Positions 30,425-51,153 of a stretch of 64,000 nt of DNA are shown here, in pieces. A program made the position numbers and the translations under genes. How positions within the stretch are numbered: position 1 is the stretch's first letter; each line of letters starts with the position of its first letter. This DNA is from Haematococcus lacustris (taxonomy: Eukaryota > Chlorophyta > Chlorophyceae > Chlamydomonadales > Haematococcaceae): the NCBI GenBank assembly GCA_030144725.1, contig JASKMD010000029.1, forward strand, positions 4,878,678 to 4,942,677. The letters run 5' to 3'. The notes under the pieces were generated by a model. It did no database searches. It saw only the letters and a program-made list of their open reading frames with translations, and had not been told where the DNA came from.

Positions 30425-31236
30425 CCCTGCCCTGCCCTGCCCTGCCCTGCCTGCCTGCCCTGCCCTGCCCTGCCCTGCCCTGCCCTGCCCTGCCCTGCCC
30501 TGCCCTGCCCTGCCCTGCCCTGCCCTGCCCTGCCCTGCCCTGCCCTGCCCTGCCCTGCCCTGCCCTGCCCTGCCCTGCCCTGCCCTGCCCTGCCCTGCCG
30601 TGCCCTGCCCTGCCCTGCCCTGCCCTGCCCTGCCCTGCCGCTGCCCTGCCCTGCCCTGCCCTGCCCTGCCGCTGCCCTGCCCTGCCCTGCCCTGCCCTGC
30701 CCTGCCCTGCCCTGCCCTGCCCTGCCCTGCCCTGCCCTGCCCTGCCCTGCCCTGCCCAGCCCTGCCCTGCCCTGCCCTGCCCTGCCCTGCCCTGCCCTGC
30801 CCTGCCCTGCCCTGCCCTGCCCTGCCCTGCCCTGCCCTGCCCTGCCCTGCCCTGCCCTGCCCTGCCCTGCCCTGCCCTGCCCTGCCCTGCCCTGCCCTGC
30901 CCTGCCCTGCCCTGCCCTGCCCTGCCCTGCCCTGCCCTGCCCTGCCCTGCCCTGCCCTGCCCTGCCCTGCCCTGCCCTGCCCTGCCCTGCCCTGCCCTGC
31001 CCTGCCCTGCCCTGCCCTGCCCTGCCCTGCCCTGCCCTGCCCTGCCCTGCCTGCCCTGCCCTGCCCTGCCCTGCCCTGCCCTGCCCTGCCCTGCCCTGCC
31101 CTGCCCTGCCCTGCCCTGCCCTGCCCTGCCCTGCCCTGCCCTGCCCTGCCCTGCCCTGCCCTGCCCTGCCCTGCCCTGCCCTGCCCTGCCCTGCCCTGCC
31201 CTGCCCTGCCCTGCCCTGCCCTGCCCTGCCCTGCCG
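30425..31236. repeat. (CCCTG)n pentanucleotide tract, ~810 bp
   Basis: An almost pure CCCTG repeat with a few interruptions (for example GCCGTG near 30600 and GCCGCTG near 30637 and 30668). It is open in all frames on both strands because no stop can form. Pure tracts this long are prone to length change and assembly error. Confidence 0.97.
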
Positions 31237-31700
31237 CTGCCCGTGCCCTGCAGTGCACTGCGCAGCACTGCAGCAGGCCAGCAGTGCATGCGCTGCCGTG
31301 CCATGCGCAGCAGCAGCGCTGCCCTGCAGTGCCCTGCCCAGCAGTGCCATGGGCAGCAGTGCCATGCGCAGCAGCAGCAGCAGGCTGTAGGTGTGTGGCA
31401 GTTTAGGTAATAGCAGGCTGCAGGTTTGCTGCAGTGCTTAAGCAGCAGCAGCAGCAGGCAGCGGTGCATGCGCTACAGTGCATGAGCAGCAGCAGCAGGC
31501 TGTAGCGCATGAGCAGCAGTGCAAGGACAGCAGCAACAGTGTATGGGCAGCAGCAGCAAGTTGTAGGTGTGTTACGGTGCATGAGCAGCAGCAAGAGCAG
31601 CAGGTTGTAGTGCATGAGCAGTGCATGGACAGCAGCAGCAGCAGGCTGTAGGTGTGTGGCAGTGCAGTCACAGCTTAGTCAGTGCCCATCAGTCAGAGCC
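31237..31700. repeat. CAG/TGCAG-rich tract 1
   Basis: An irregular mixture of GCAGCAGCAG, GTGCATGAGCAGCAG and GGCTGTAGGTGTG. A paralogous tract lies at 35336-35900 in the same orientation, and both lead into a 225-base satellite. No gene was recognised. Confidence 0.8.
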
Positions 31701-32480
31701 CATCAGTGCAGTCAGAGCCCATCTGAGAAGAATGTTGCATGGTTCAAAAGCTGTCAAAAGGCTGTCCTGAGCTTCCGCTCAGTTCCATGCCACACAACGT
31801 GATTTGTAAGTTGTGAATGGTCAAAATGTAATGAAGAAAACGGTGGTGGTCACTAGCAATGTATCCCCGTCATATATGATACCTTGTATGGACAACACCA
31901 CCACGCGGTGATGCGCTATGGCCGCAAACGTGGTAGCCACCTGCTAGATACCCCCTTTGCATGTAGGCATCACGATCATGCTTAGCAAGTGCAGGCCTGG
32001 CAGTGATCCACACCCACTGTGTCACAGCTAGCTGGACTACGGATGGTACCTATAGTGGAGGCTCTCCAGATCCAGCCACATGCTAGGGTGTGGTGCGCCA
32101 CATGCCCCTTGTATGGACAACACCACCACGCGGTGATGCGCTAATGCTGCAAACATGGTAGCCACCTTGTACATACCCCCGTTGCATGTATGCATCACGG
32201 TCATGCCTAGCAAGTGCAGGCCTGGCAGTGGTCCACGCCCAATGTGTCACAGCCAGCTGGACTACGGATGGTACCTATAGTGGAGGCTCATCAGATCCAG
32301 GCACATGCTAGGGTGTGGTGCGCCACATGCCCCTTGTATAGACAACACCACCACGCGGTGATGCGCTAATGCTGCAAACGTGGTAGCCACCTGCTACATA
32401 CCCCCCTTGCATGTATGCATCACAGTCATGCTTAGCAAGTGCAAGCCTGGCAGTGATCCGCACCAAATCCAACCATATGG
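31701..32480. repeat. 225-bp satellite, cluster 1
   Basis: The landmark CTTGTATGGACAACACCACC occurs at 31883, 32108 and (one change) 32333, exactly 225 bases apart. The 180 bases before the first copy are homologous to 35930-36115, upstream of cluster 2. Short direct repeats and divergence of about 5-10 percent between monomers are visible. Confidence 0.9.
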
Positions 32481-32945
32481 CACCACGCGGTATTACATTG
32501 ACGCTGCAACTGGCACGGTCATGAACGCTAGGTCTATTGTAGACCTTGATATTCGAGTTGCAATTGCCCATCACCGAGGGGATTGTCTTACACAACCAAT
32601 GTGGTGTCCATATGCGGCTACACAAGCAATGGCATGGTTAAACAACCGCAAAATGCATGCCTCTTTTTGCATGGAGCTACCAAGACCATCGCAGACCATG
32701 CCAGATCTATGCCTTGAAATGAGCTTCCCTGTCGCAGCAGTGTTGGGTTGCCACTCCAGCTTTGTGCATGCAATCAAACACACACCGCACATGTTGCTGT
32801 CCTTGCAATGCTGGTCATGCATGACAGCCTGTTGCTGCTGCCGCTGCCCATGCACTGCAGCACATGCACTTTAGCCTGGTGGTGGTGCTGCTGCTGCACA
32901 CCTGCAGCATGCTGCTACCTGCAGCCTGCACTGCCACATACCTAC
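32481..32945. other. unassigned stretch
   Basis: A stretch of lower GC leaves the satellite. A plus-strand frame is open across 32380-32874 but matches no family I recognise. It ends in CTGCTG-rich sequence before the next pentanucleotide tract. Confidence 0.35.
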
Positions 32946-33660
32946 AGGCAGGGCAGGGCAGGGCAGGGCAGGGCAGGGCAGGGCAGGGCAGGGCAGGGCA
33001 GGGCAGGGCAGGGCAGGGCAGGGCAGGGCAGGGCAGGGCAGGGCAGGGCAGGGCAGGGCAGGGCAGGGCAGGGCAGGGCAGGGCAGGGCAGGGCAGGGCA
33101 AGGCAGGGCAGGGCAGGGCAGGGCAGGGCAGGGAGGGGGGCAGGGCTGGGAGGGGGGTGGGGCAGGGCTGGGAGGGGGTGGGGCAAGGCTGGGATGGGGC
33201 AGGGCTGAGAGGGGGTGGGGCAGGGCTGGGAGGGGGTGGGGCAGGGCTGGGCAGGGCAGGGTGGGGCAGGGCTGGGAGGGGGTGGGGCAAGGCTGGGATG
33301 GGGCAGGGCTGAGAGGGGGTGGGGCAGGGCTGGGAGGGGGTGGGGCAGGGCTGGGAGGGGGTGGGGCAAGGCTGGGATGGGGCAGGGCTGAGAGGGGGTG
33401 GGGCAGGGCTGGGAGGGGGTGGGGCAGGGCTGGGAGGGGGCAGGGCTGGGAGGGGGTGGGGCAGGGCTGGGAGGGGGTGGGGCAGGGCTGAGCAGGGAGG
33501 GGCAAAGCATGGCTGGGAGGGGGTGGGGCATGGCTGGGAGGGGGTGGGGTAGGGCTGGGAGGGGGTGGGGCAGGGCTGGGCAGGGAGGGGAGGGGCAAAG
33601 CAAGGCTGGGAGGGGTTGGGGCAGGGCTGGGAGGGGGTGGGGCTGGGCTGGGCTGGGAGG
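32946..33660. repeat. (GGGCA)n tract followed by G-rich 21-bp minisatellite
   Basis: A pure GGGCA repeat (32946-33130) is the reverse complement type of the tract at 30425. It passes into GGGAGGGGGTGGGGCAGGGC units of about 21 bases. Together with 30150-31236 they form opposed C-rich and G-rich sides within the insert. The G-runs could form quadruplexes. Confidence 0.92.
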
Positions 33661-34689
33661 GGCACTGGGCTGGTGAGCATGGCAGGGGACAAGCCAGGGG
33701 GCTGCTGCTGCTGCTGCTTCAGCCCTAGAACTGGTCCAAGGGCAGGGCAGGGGGCTCCTGCTGTTGCAGCCCCGTCTCAATGTAATGGGCATTAAGGTTT
33801 AATGGGCGAGTCTGGGAGGGGATGGAGTCCAGGATGCTGCACTGGCGCTTTCTTCTGCCGCTTCTTTTCTGCACTCTTTCCTGGCCTTCTGGGCATGTGG
33901 CCTGCAAAGAAGAACATGATATCATGATGGTGTGCTGAATGAGGGTGCTTGTCTGTGTTTCCAGCTGGAACCTGCTAGCTGTGCAATCAAGTCTCCCGGT
34001 AACTCTTCCACCTGTGAGGTAGACTTACTAGCCGCTGTCAGGTGGAATAGCGCAACCGCCTAACCGCTGCCCGCACAGGTCGTGTTGCTCTATCTAGGGC
34101 CATCTGCAGCTCTGCGGACAAGACGGCTGCGCAGCAGGGTAAAGAATGCCCATGGTAATCCTTTCCAGTAGCCTCAGCGCCGGCAGCTCCTACCAGCACC
34201 AGACAAGGCGCACCAGCTGCAGTGCACAAAGCAGCTGCTGGGCCAACGCTGCGTCCGTAGCAGCTGCTGCGGATGCTGAGGATGGACTGCGGTCCCAGCG
34301 GCCAACGCAGCTCGCGCAGTAAGAAACGGTCGCTCCAACCCAGGTATGAGCTGCGTTGTGCCCGTTGTTGCTGGTATACCCGCACATGTTGCTGCTTGCT
34401 GCTGTTGTTGCACCTCACCAGCTCAAGTGCTTAATGCACAGCTATGCGCTGCATTGCTTCACTCCTATGTGTGGCATCGTCCTGGTTGTGGTGCTGGTCC
34501 ACAGGTGTGGCCACACAGAGGCGTACCACCCGTGAGCAGACATAGCTCCACAAGGGGCAAATCCATGTTGGAAGAGTTACAGGTGGAAGAGTTACCGGGA
34601 GACTTGATTGGCTGCCCCGCAGCCAGCCCAGCCTATGCGAAGGCGAAGCCGCCCTGGTCAGTAACCCACGACCAGCCGGAGCTCTATGA

Positions 34690-35335
34690 CCGCCGTATCC
34701 CAGTCCTGCCCCACCCCCTCCCAACATTGCGTTGCCCCTTCCCTCCCTGCCCAGCCCTGCCCCACCCCCTTCCAGCCCTGCCCCACCCATTCCCTGCCTT
34801 GCGTTGCCCCTCCCCTCCCTGCCCAACCCTGCCCCACCCCCTCCCAGCCCTGCCCCACCCCCTCCCAGCCCTGCCCCACCCCCTCCCAGCCCTGCCCCAC
34901 CCCCTCCCAGCCCTGCCCCACCCCCTCCCATCCTTGCGTTGCCCCTCCCCTCCCTGCCCAACCCTACCCCACCCCCTCCCAACCTTGCGTTGCCCCTCCC
35001 CTCCCTGTCCAGCCCTGCCCTGCCCCACCCCCTCCCAGCCCTGCCCCACCCTATCCCAACCCTGCCCCAACCCATCCCAGCCCTGCCCCACCCCCTCCCA
35101 CCCCTGCCCTACCCCCTCCCAACCTTGCGTTGCCCCTCCCCTCCCTGCCCAGCCCTGCCCCACACCCTGCCAGCCCTGCCCCACCCCCTCCCAGCCCTGC
35201 CCCACCCTATCCCAACCCTGCCCCACCCCAGCCCATCCCCGCCCTGCCCTGCCCTCCCCTGCCCTCCCCTGCCCTGCCCTGCCTTGCCCTGCCCTGCCCT
35301 GCCCTGCCCTGCCCTGCCCTGCCCTGCCCTGCCTG
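34690..35335. repeat. C-rich 21-bp minisatellite and short (CCCTG)n tract
   Basis: Units of the CCCTCCCAGCCCTGCCCCAC type (34700-35225) are followed by about 110 bases of CCCTG repeats. This repeats the layout of 30150-31236 in the same orientation and begins a ~1.8 kb direct duplication that continues to 36540. Confidence 0.88.
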
Positions 35336-35930
35336 TAGGTGTGTGGCAATGCAGGCTGCATGTAGCAGCAGGCTGTTGGTGTGCTACACTGCATGAGCAG
35401 CAGCAGGAGGAGCAGGCTGTAGTGCATGAGCAGCAGTGCAAGGACAGCTGCAGCAGCAGGCTGTGCACTTGTAGCAGTGCAGGTAGCAGCAGGCTGCAGG
35501 TGTGTTGCAGTGCATGAGCAGCAGCAGCAGCAGCAGGCAGCAGTGCATGTGACGCAGTGCATGAGCAACAGCAGCAGCAGGCTGTAGCGCATGAGCAGCT
35601 GTGCAAGGACAGCAGCAGCGGGAGGCTGTAGGTGTGTGGTAGTGCAGGCTGCAGGTAGCAGCAAGCTGTAGGTGTGCTGCAGTGCATGAGCAGCAGCAGA
35701 AGGCTGCAGTGCATGTGTTTTAGTGCATGAGCAGCAACAGCAGCAGGCTGTAGTGCAACGAGCAGCAGTGCATGGGCAGCAGCAGCAGCAGGTTGTAGGT
35801 GTGTTGCGGTGCATGAGCAGCAGCAAGAGCAGCAGGCTGTAGTGCATGAGCAGTGCATGGACAGCAGCAGCAGTTTGTAGGTGTGTGGCAGTGCAGGCTG
35901 CAGGTAGCAGCAGTGCCCAGTCAGTGCCCA
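35336..35930. repeat. CAG/TGCAG-rich tract 2
   Basis: This is the paralogue of 31237-31700, with blocks of GCAGGCTGTAGGTGTG and CAGTGCATGAGCAGCAGCAG. No gene was recognised. Confidence 0.8.
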
Positions 35931-36540
35931 TCAGTGCAGTCAGAGCCCATCTGAGAAGAATGTTGCATGGTACAAAAGCTTTCAAGAGGCTGTCCTCACC
36001 GTCCGTTCAGTTCCATGCCACAACGTGATTTGTAAGCTGTGAATGGTCAAGATGTAATGAAGAAAACTGTGGTGGTCATTAGCCGTGTATCCTCTTCTCA
36101 AAAGGTATTAAAGCCCCTTGTATGGACAACACCACCATGCGGTGATGCGCTGATGCTGCAAACGTGGTAGCCACCTGCTACATACCCCCTTTACATGTAT
36201 GCATCACGGTCATGCTTAGCAAGTGCAGGCCTGGCAGTGATCCACACCCAATGTGTCACAGCTAGCTGGACTACGGATGGTGCTCATAGTGGAGGCTCAC
36301 TAGATCCAGCCACATGCTAGGGTGTGGTGCGCCACATGCCCCTTGTATGGACAACACCACCACGCAGTGATGCGCTGATGCTGCAAACGTGGTAGCCACC
36401 TGCTACATACCCCCTTTGCATGTATGCATCACGGTCATGCTTAGCAGGTGCTGGCCTGGCAGTGATCCAGCCACATGCTAGGGTGTGGTGCGCATTATGC
36501 CCCTTGTATGGACAACAACACACAGCTAGGTTCTGGAGAC
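35931..36540. repeat. 225-bp satellite, cluster 2
   Basis: Monomer landmarks lie at 36117 and 36342 (225 bases apart) and at 36503, where the preceding monomer is shortened to 161 bases. The upstream segment matches that of cluster 1. Confidence 0.9.
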
Positions 36541-37059
36541 GCATCCATAACAATGTAGTGTGTGCATGTGGTCGGTGCATGAGGACGACACTAGGGGTAT
36601 CAGGCTTGCAGCTACAAACCATGCTATCACTTGCGTGAGTAGTGGATTACATCAAGGCTTGGTAAGGCACGTTGTGCCAGCAAGGGCAAGAACACGAGAA
36701 CGTTGCGAAGATGGGTTATCCGTACAAGCGGGCCATCCATGCACTAACCGGTTGTCAGCTTTACACAAAACATCCTACCCTCCCACTATTACATTGGAAG
36801 ACTAGGTATCATTGAGACTTCAAGGCTGTGTGACGTACGCTTGCATCAACATGATGTTGCATACTCAACATGATCTTACAGGAGCCAAAGTTATGATGCA
36901 TGGCAAGTACATGACACACATCACCCCAACCCTGTACAAAGCCAAGCAGCCCAATGTCTCGTCATCATCTGTGGGTGCTATTATCCACACAGCAAGGAAG
37001 TCGAGAAGCCCAAGACATACATAGCGCAATTGTTTTCACTTGTAGAAAGGAAGGGGAGA
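36541..37059. other. unassigned stretch
   Basis: Lower-GC sequence with short open frames on the plus strand (36560-36805, 36812-37024). No family was recognised, and no flanking repeat termini define an element. Confidence 0.35.
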
Positions 37060-37610
37060 GGAGGTACCCATCAGACCTGCAACCAAGGGGCATGCACACG
37101 AGGGAGGAGGTTAGGCTGGGTATTGGGTGTCAGCCACTTGCCGGCAGGCGATTAGCTAGAAAGGGACGAATGAGAAGGGGCAGGGAGAAGAGGGAGAAGA
37201 GGGCTACTACTAGCTCTAGGCTGCCCGCTAGGGTGGGGGACTTGGTGGTAGTGGTTGGACAGCAGAGGGAAGGAGCAAGAAGCCAAGGGGCAGGAGGCCA
37301 GCTGGGCTGGGCTGGGTGTCAGCCGCTTGCCGGCAGGCGGTTAGCCAGGCGGTTAACCAGGGCAGGCAGGAGAGGAAGAAGAGGAATGAGATTGGGCAGG
37401 GAGAAGAGGGACAAGGGGGGGCTTCCTCCTGGCTGCTGGGTAGGGTAGGGAGGGGACCACGATGTCCGGGGGGAGGTGAGGGGGAGTGGGGGAGTGGGGG
37501 CGCAGGAGACTTGGAGGTGTTGGTGATGGGACAGGGTAGGGTTAGAGGGAAGGGACCGAGGGGTCGCTATGACTGTTACACCTGCAGCAAGCAAGGGGCA
37601 CGATTGTGAT
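37060..37610. repeat. dispersed repeat B, copy 2
   Basis: G-rich sequence with the CATCAGACCTGCAACCAAGG landmark and GCCGGCAGGCGRTTAGC repeated at 37140 and 37330. It is related to 26285-26700 and 52900-53075. Confidence 0.5.
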
Positions 37611-38479
37611 CAACAAACAAGGACATGCATGACTAGAAGTGGGCAGGCTGGCCAAATACCCCGACAACGCCTGGCTGCCGCTCCTGGCTGTGCTTTGCTA
37701 GGAATGCTGGAAGTGGCATGCATTGGCATAGACACACAGATAGGCGCACATGATGGGACACACAGATAGGAACACGCAGGCACAAGCACAGGTGCTCCTG
37801 CCGCCACTGCCGCCGCTGCTCCTGCCGCCACTGCCGCCGCTGCCGCCGCTGCTGCCGCCACTGCCGCTGTTGCCGCCACTGCCGCTGTCGACGCCTGTTG
37901 ATGTCTCTGTCGCCTCTGCCACTGCTGCTGCCATCAACCTAGTTGCATTCCTCTGGTATGCTGCCCGCTTGCCCCTGCCCCCCACTACCTGCCTAGCCAT
38001 TCTGTGCTTGCCATCGTTGTTACAAGGGCCTACTCCTGTTGTGCTGCCGCCACTGCTGCCACCATTGCTGCTGCTGCTAGCACCGCCTCCTCCACTGCTG
38101 CCGCAATCATCATGCGCCTAGGGCGGGCATCTGCACAAGCACCAGTAGGCACAAGCATGGACATATTCTTCCCTGTTTGATAAGCAAAGCATGCCTTTCT
38201 CTGATACTCTATCCCTGCTGCGTTTGCCACTGCAGCCCTGAGTGTATACTGTTTTCCTGCCTGGCTGTCGCTGCCCCTCCACCGCCTGCCTACCCAAGCT
38301 GCATGCAACCCGCATGCCCCTGCTGTTGTGCCTGCGTACTTCTGCAATGCTGCCTGCCTACCCCTGCTGCACCTGCCCCGGCTGAGCCTCATACCTGCCC
38401 CTGCCCCTTGTGGGCCAGCTGTGCTTACTGCATGCTCCTGCTGTGATGCCAATATGCCCTTGCCCCTTGTAAGGCAATG
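37611..38479. other. unassigned stretch with CCGCCACTG short repeats
   Basis: The part 37795-37890 is an irregular array of TGCCGCCACTGCCGCTGC. The rest is C-rich without recognisable coding. It fills the spacer between the arms of the inverted duplication. Confidence 0.4.
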
Positions 38480-40225
38480 TCTGCTCACGGGTGGTACGCT
38501 TCTGTGTGGCCACACCTGTGGACCAGCACCACAACCAGGACGATGCCACACATAGGAGTGAAGCAATGCAGCGCATAGCTGTGCATTAAGCACTTGAGCT
38601 GGTGAGGTGCAACAACAGCAGCAAGCAGCAACATGTGCGGGTATACCAGCAACAACGGGCACAACGCAGCTCATACCTGGGTTGGAGCGACCGTTTCTTA
38701 CTGCGCGAGCTGCGTTGGCCGCTGGGACCGCAGTCCATCCTCAGCATCCGCAGCAGCTGCTACGGACGCAGCGTTGGCCCAGCAGCTGCTTTGTGCACTG
38801 CAGCTGGTGCGCCTTGTCTGGTGCTGGTAGGAGCTGCCGGCGCTGAGGCTACTGGAAAGGATTACCATGGGCATTCTTTACCCTGCTGCGCAGCCGTCTT
38901 GTCCGCAGAGCTGCAGATGGCCCTAGATAGAGCAACACGACCTGTGCGGGCAGCGGTTAGGCGGTTGCGCTATTCCACCTGACAGCGGCTAGTAAGTCTA
39001 CCTCACAGGTGGAAGAGTTACCGGGAGACTTGATTGCACAGCTAGCAGGTTCCAGCTGGAAACACAGACAAGCACCCTCATTCAGCACACCATCATGATA
39101 TCATGTTCTTCTTTGCAGGGCACATGCCCAGAAGGCCAGGAAAGAGTGCAGAAAAGAAGCGGCAGAAGAAAGCGCCAGTGCAGCATCCTGGACTCCATCC
39201 CCTCCCAGACTCGCCCATTAAACCTCGATGCCCATTACATTGAGACGGGGCTGCAACAGCAAGAGGCCCCTGCCCTGCCCTTGGACCCCCTGGCTTGTCC
39301 CCTGCTATGCTCACCAGCCCAGGTATGCCCCTCCCAGCCCAGCCCAGCCCCACCCCCTCCCAGCCCTGCCCCAACCCCTCCCAGCCTTGCTTTGCCCCTC
39401 CCCTCCCTGCCCAGCCCTGCCCCACCCCCTCCCAGCCCTACCCCACCCCCTCCCAGCCATGCCCCACCCCCTCCCAGCCATGCTTTGCCCCTCCCTGCTC
39501 AGCCCTGCCCCACCCCCTCCCAGCCCTGCCCCACCCCCTCCCAGCCCTGCCCCCTCCCAGCCCTGCCCCACCCCCTCCCAGCCCTGCCCCACCCCCTCTC
39601 AGCCCTGCCCCATCCCAGCCTTGCCCCACCCCCTCCCAGCCCTGCCCCACCCCCTTCCAGCCCTGCTGCACTGGCGCTTTCTTCACCCGTTTCTTTGCTG
39701 CACTCTTTCCTGGCCTTCTGGGCATTAGGCCCGCAAAGAAGAAGATGATATCATGATGGTGTGCTGAATGGGGGTGCTTGTCTGTGTTTCCAGCTGGAAC
39801 CTGCTAGCTGTGGTGCTGGGTCAGAGTCGTTACCGCCTGCTGGGTCGTCCGCTCAGTCGTCTTCTGCTAGCCGCTAACTAGCCTCGCTAAGATTCAAAGC
39901 CCTGCGAACTGGAGGAATTCGGCCTATTCGCTTGCTTTGGAGACGGGCCAGGTGCGTTTGGATTCACGTCAAGTCTTTCCATCAACACACATCAACTGCA
40001 ACAGGGGCCCAAGACCGGCCTGGCAGGGAATGAGCGGTCACATATTTGGGTGGCTGCGTCGATCGCAGTATTTGGCCTACAGTCGGCACGCGAATACTGA
40101 GAGAATGCAGCGTTGATGCAGCATTAGCTGTTTGGTGCCTGTTGCAAATGTCAACATAACTCCGTGACAAAATGTCGACTGAGGTCGGTTGACATTTTAC
40201 CGAGAGGATTGATTGGGGGTGACCA
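38480..40225. repeat. right arm of the large inverted duplication
   Basis: The segments 38480-39590 and 39665-40225 mirror 34540-33490 and 29990-29392. The insert with CACAGCTAGCAGG ends spans about 39042-39814; its core (39320-39660) is only a short C-rich 21-base minisatellite. Flanks of the insert are the same in both arms, so one insertion preceded the inverted duplication and the cores changed in size later. Confidence 0.8.
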
Positions 40226-40649
40226 CTACGGGTCTGAGCCACATTCTGCCCGTGGCGACCCAGCGAAACCCAACGAAAAGCTTGCTCCGCGTGCTATGCT
40301 AGTTATCCGCGTTCTGGGTTCGAGTATGGGTCGCACGTGGTGGGTCGCGAGTCAAACAACCACATCCGCAACATCCGCATCCGATTGTAATCTTTTAGTT
40401 ACCAAGCGACGTCATGGACGGCTTCCAGTTGTGCAAGATTCGACAACAACTGCCACGACACCTTGCGTAATGAAAAACGACTGTCAAGCCGCACGTGTAT
40501 CTCACTACTTCGACCAATGAATCGATAAGAAAACTAGCGATGACCAAAGCTATATCGCGAGTCCAAAATTGTGGAGAGTGCTCTCAAAGCTGGCAAGTAT
40601 AACATCGGCTGTTGCGTTGCAGCATCAGGCCACTAGATTGTTGCCCCAG
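40226..40649. other. no gene recognised
   Basis: Mixed sequence between the inverted duplication and the first glucose-6-phosphate isomerase repeat unit. Confidence 0.4.
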
Positions 40650-45270
<4,621 letters not shown>

Positions 45271-45814
45271 GGTACCGGGAAGTGTGACGCCGACCGCCAC
45301 AATTGTTATGGGAACCGTGACATTATCTGCCCCGCATGTTGCTTCGGTGACAGGTGCTATGGTTTTCTTGTCAAATTGCATCAGCGCGTTTTCAGCTGAC
45401 ATCTTCTGCTGCCTCTTGACATCGTCATTACACCTTATGCAGCTGCTGATGGTAGCAGGTGTGCAGCATCTCTGGGCTACGATGGAAATGATGCACAAAA
45501 GAATGACAACTCGTGTACACTACAACAACACTGGGTCACACAGGGCGAACATACCTACTCCATACACAATGCAATGATCAGCAAAACGGCTTTCATCACG
45601 CACACCCTAGACACCATACATGACCCCTACATACACTGCAGTGGGGTGGCACAGGGCAACCTTCACTTGGCCACAGCAGCTCACAACCTGGCTGCTGCAG
45701 CAGGCTGGGGTGCTGCCATATGCACGTCGGCCTGGCTGCTCTGCATACGCCACTTCACTCTCACTCATCGGCTCCGTCATAACCAGCTCTTTCCATACTA
45801 GGTTCTTGCACCAT
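45271..45814. other. spacer between the duplicated units, no clear gene
   Basis: Unique sequence upstream of GPI copy 1 and downstream of copy 2. A minus-strand frame (45498-45118) contains MSAENALMQFDKKTIAPVTE but matches nothing I recognise and has no partner exon. Confidence 0.4.
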
Positions 45815-50430
<4,616 letters not shown>

Positions 50431-51153
50431 TGATACTGCCCGCCAGAGCCCCATACAGCTTGCAGTAGTGGAGGCTGCAGCAGGCCAGAATCTGCACACA
50501 CCTACCAAAACCTAGGGTGGAGCTCGGTGACAGTGCCTGTGGGAGGCTCCAAGGCCCCTACCTGCGTCATGATGCTGAGTCTGGAAGCAACATGGCAGCA
50601 AGGAGCCAGGGCTACTCGAGGGGAGGGCAGTGGGTCACCCCCGCCATTGGCTGCACCCCTGATAAAATCTTTCTGGTTTTTACGAGTTTCATAGCGATTC
50701 TCGCGCAGGGCGGTGCAGCTCACTAAAGCGAAGCTAGCGGGCTGCTCGGGCTGATGTGCACCTGTGCCGGGGCGGGCGGGGGTGCTGGGAGATGGGGTCG
50801 CGCTGTGCCGGGAATGGCCTGCTTAGTGGGGCTGTGATCAGCGAACAGCTATCGCGCTCAGTGGCCCAGCGACATGGACGGGGATTTATTTTTCGAATAT
50901 CTGTCGGGCGCTGGACCCCCCCTGACATGTGTTCTAGTGCTAGTGCTAGTGCTGACGAGAGTGATGGTACGGCTTGTGGCCTGTCCCTGCGCAACAGCGT
51001 GCAACTCGTGTCCACCCCATGTCAAATTACCTCGAAATGGGCACTATTCCAGGCCGAATATCTGTCCAACCAGGACGTTTAATGATGAACTGTCAGTTTT
51101 GTGCGACTCTTTGTGGGCCGTCTGTGATGCTCCAAAGTAGACCCCCCTGCATC
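50431..51153. other. no gene recognised
   Basis: Mixed sequence upstream of the second GPI unit. Short open frames on both strands show no family resemblance. Confidence 0.4.

Larger units (their letters stand above)
29392..34570. repeat. left arm of a large inverted duplication, with expanded core
   Basis: The segment 29392-29990 is the inverted counterpart of 40225-39665, and 33490-34540 is the inverted counterpart of 39590-38480. Within the arm an insert is bounded by about 150-base inverted ends (29790-29940 and 33838-33986, outer bases CACAGCTAGCAGG). The same insert is in the right arm, but its core there is only about 0.47 kb against about 3.9 kb here. A 126-codon frame at 34418-34038 (minus) is identical in both arms, which shows recent origin, not necessarily coding. 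Confidence 0.8.

Noticed and set aside
29877..31469. Long Pro/Leu/Cys and Gly/Arg/Ala frames across (CCCTG)n
   Set aside because: A pure pentanucleotide without possible stops is open in all frames. No exon structure or family signal is present.
34038..34418. A 126-codon protein gene conserved in two copies (also 38602-38982)
   Set aside because: The copies are identical because the inverted duplication is recent, so conservation gives no evidence of selection, and the composition is not protein-like.
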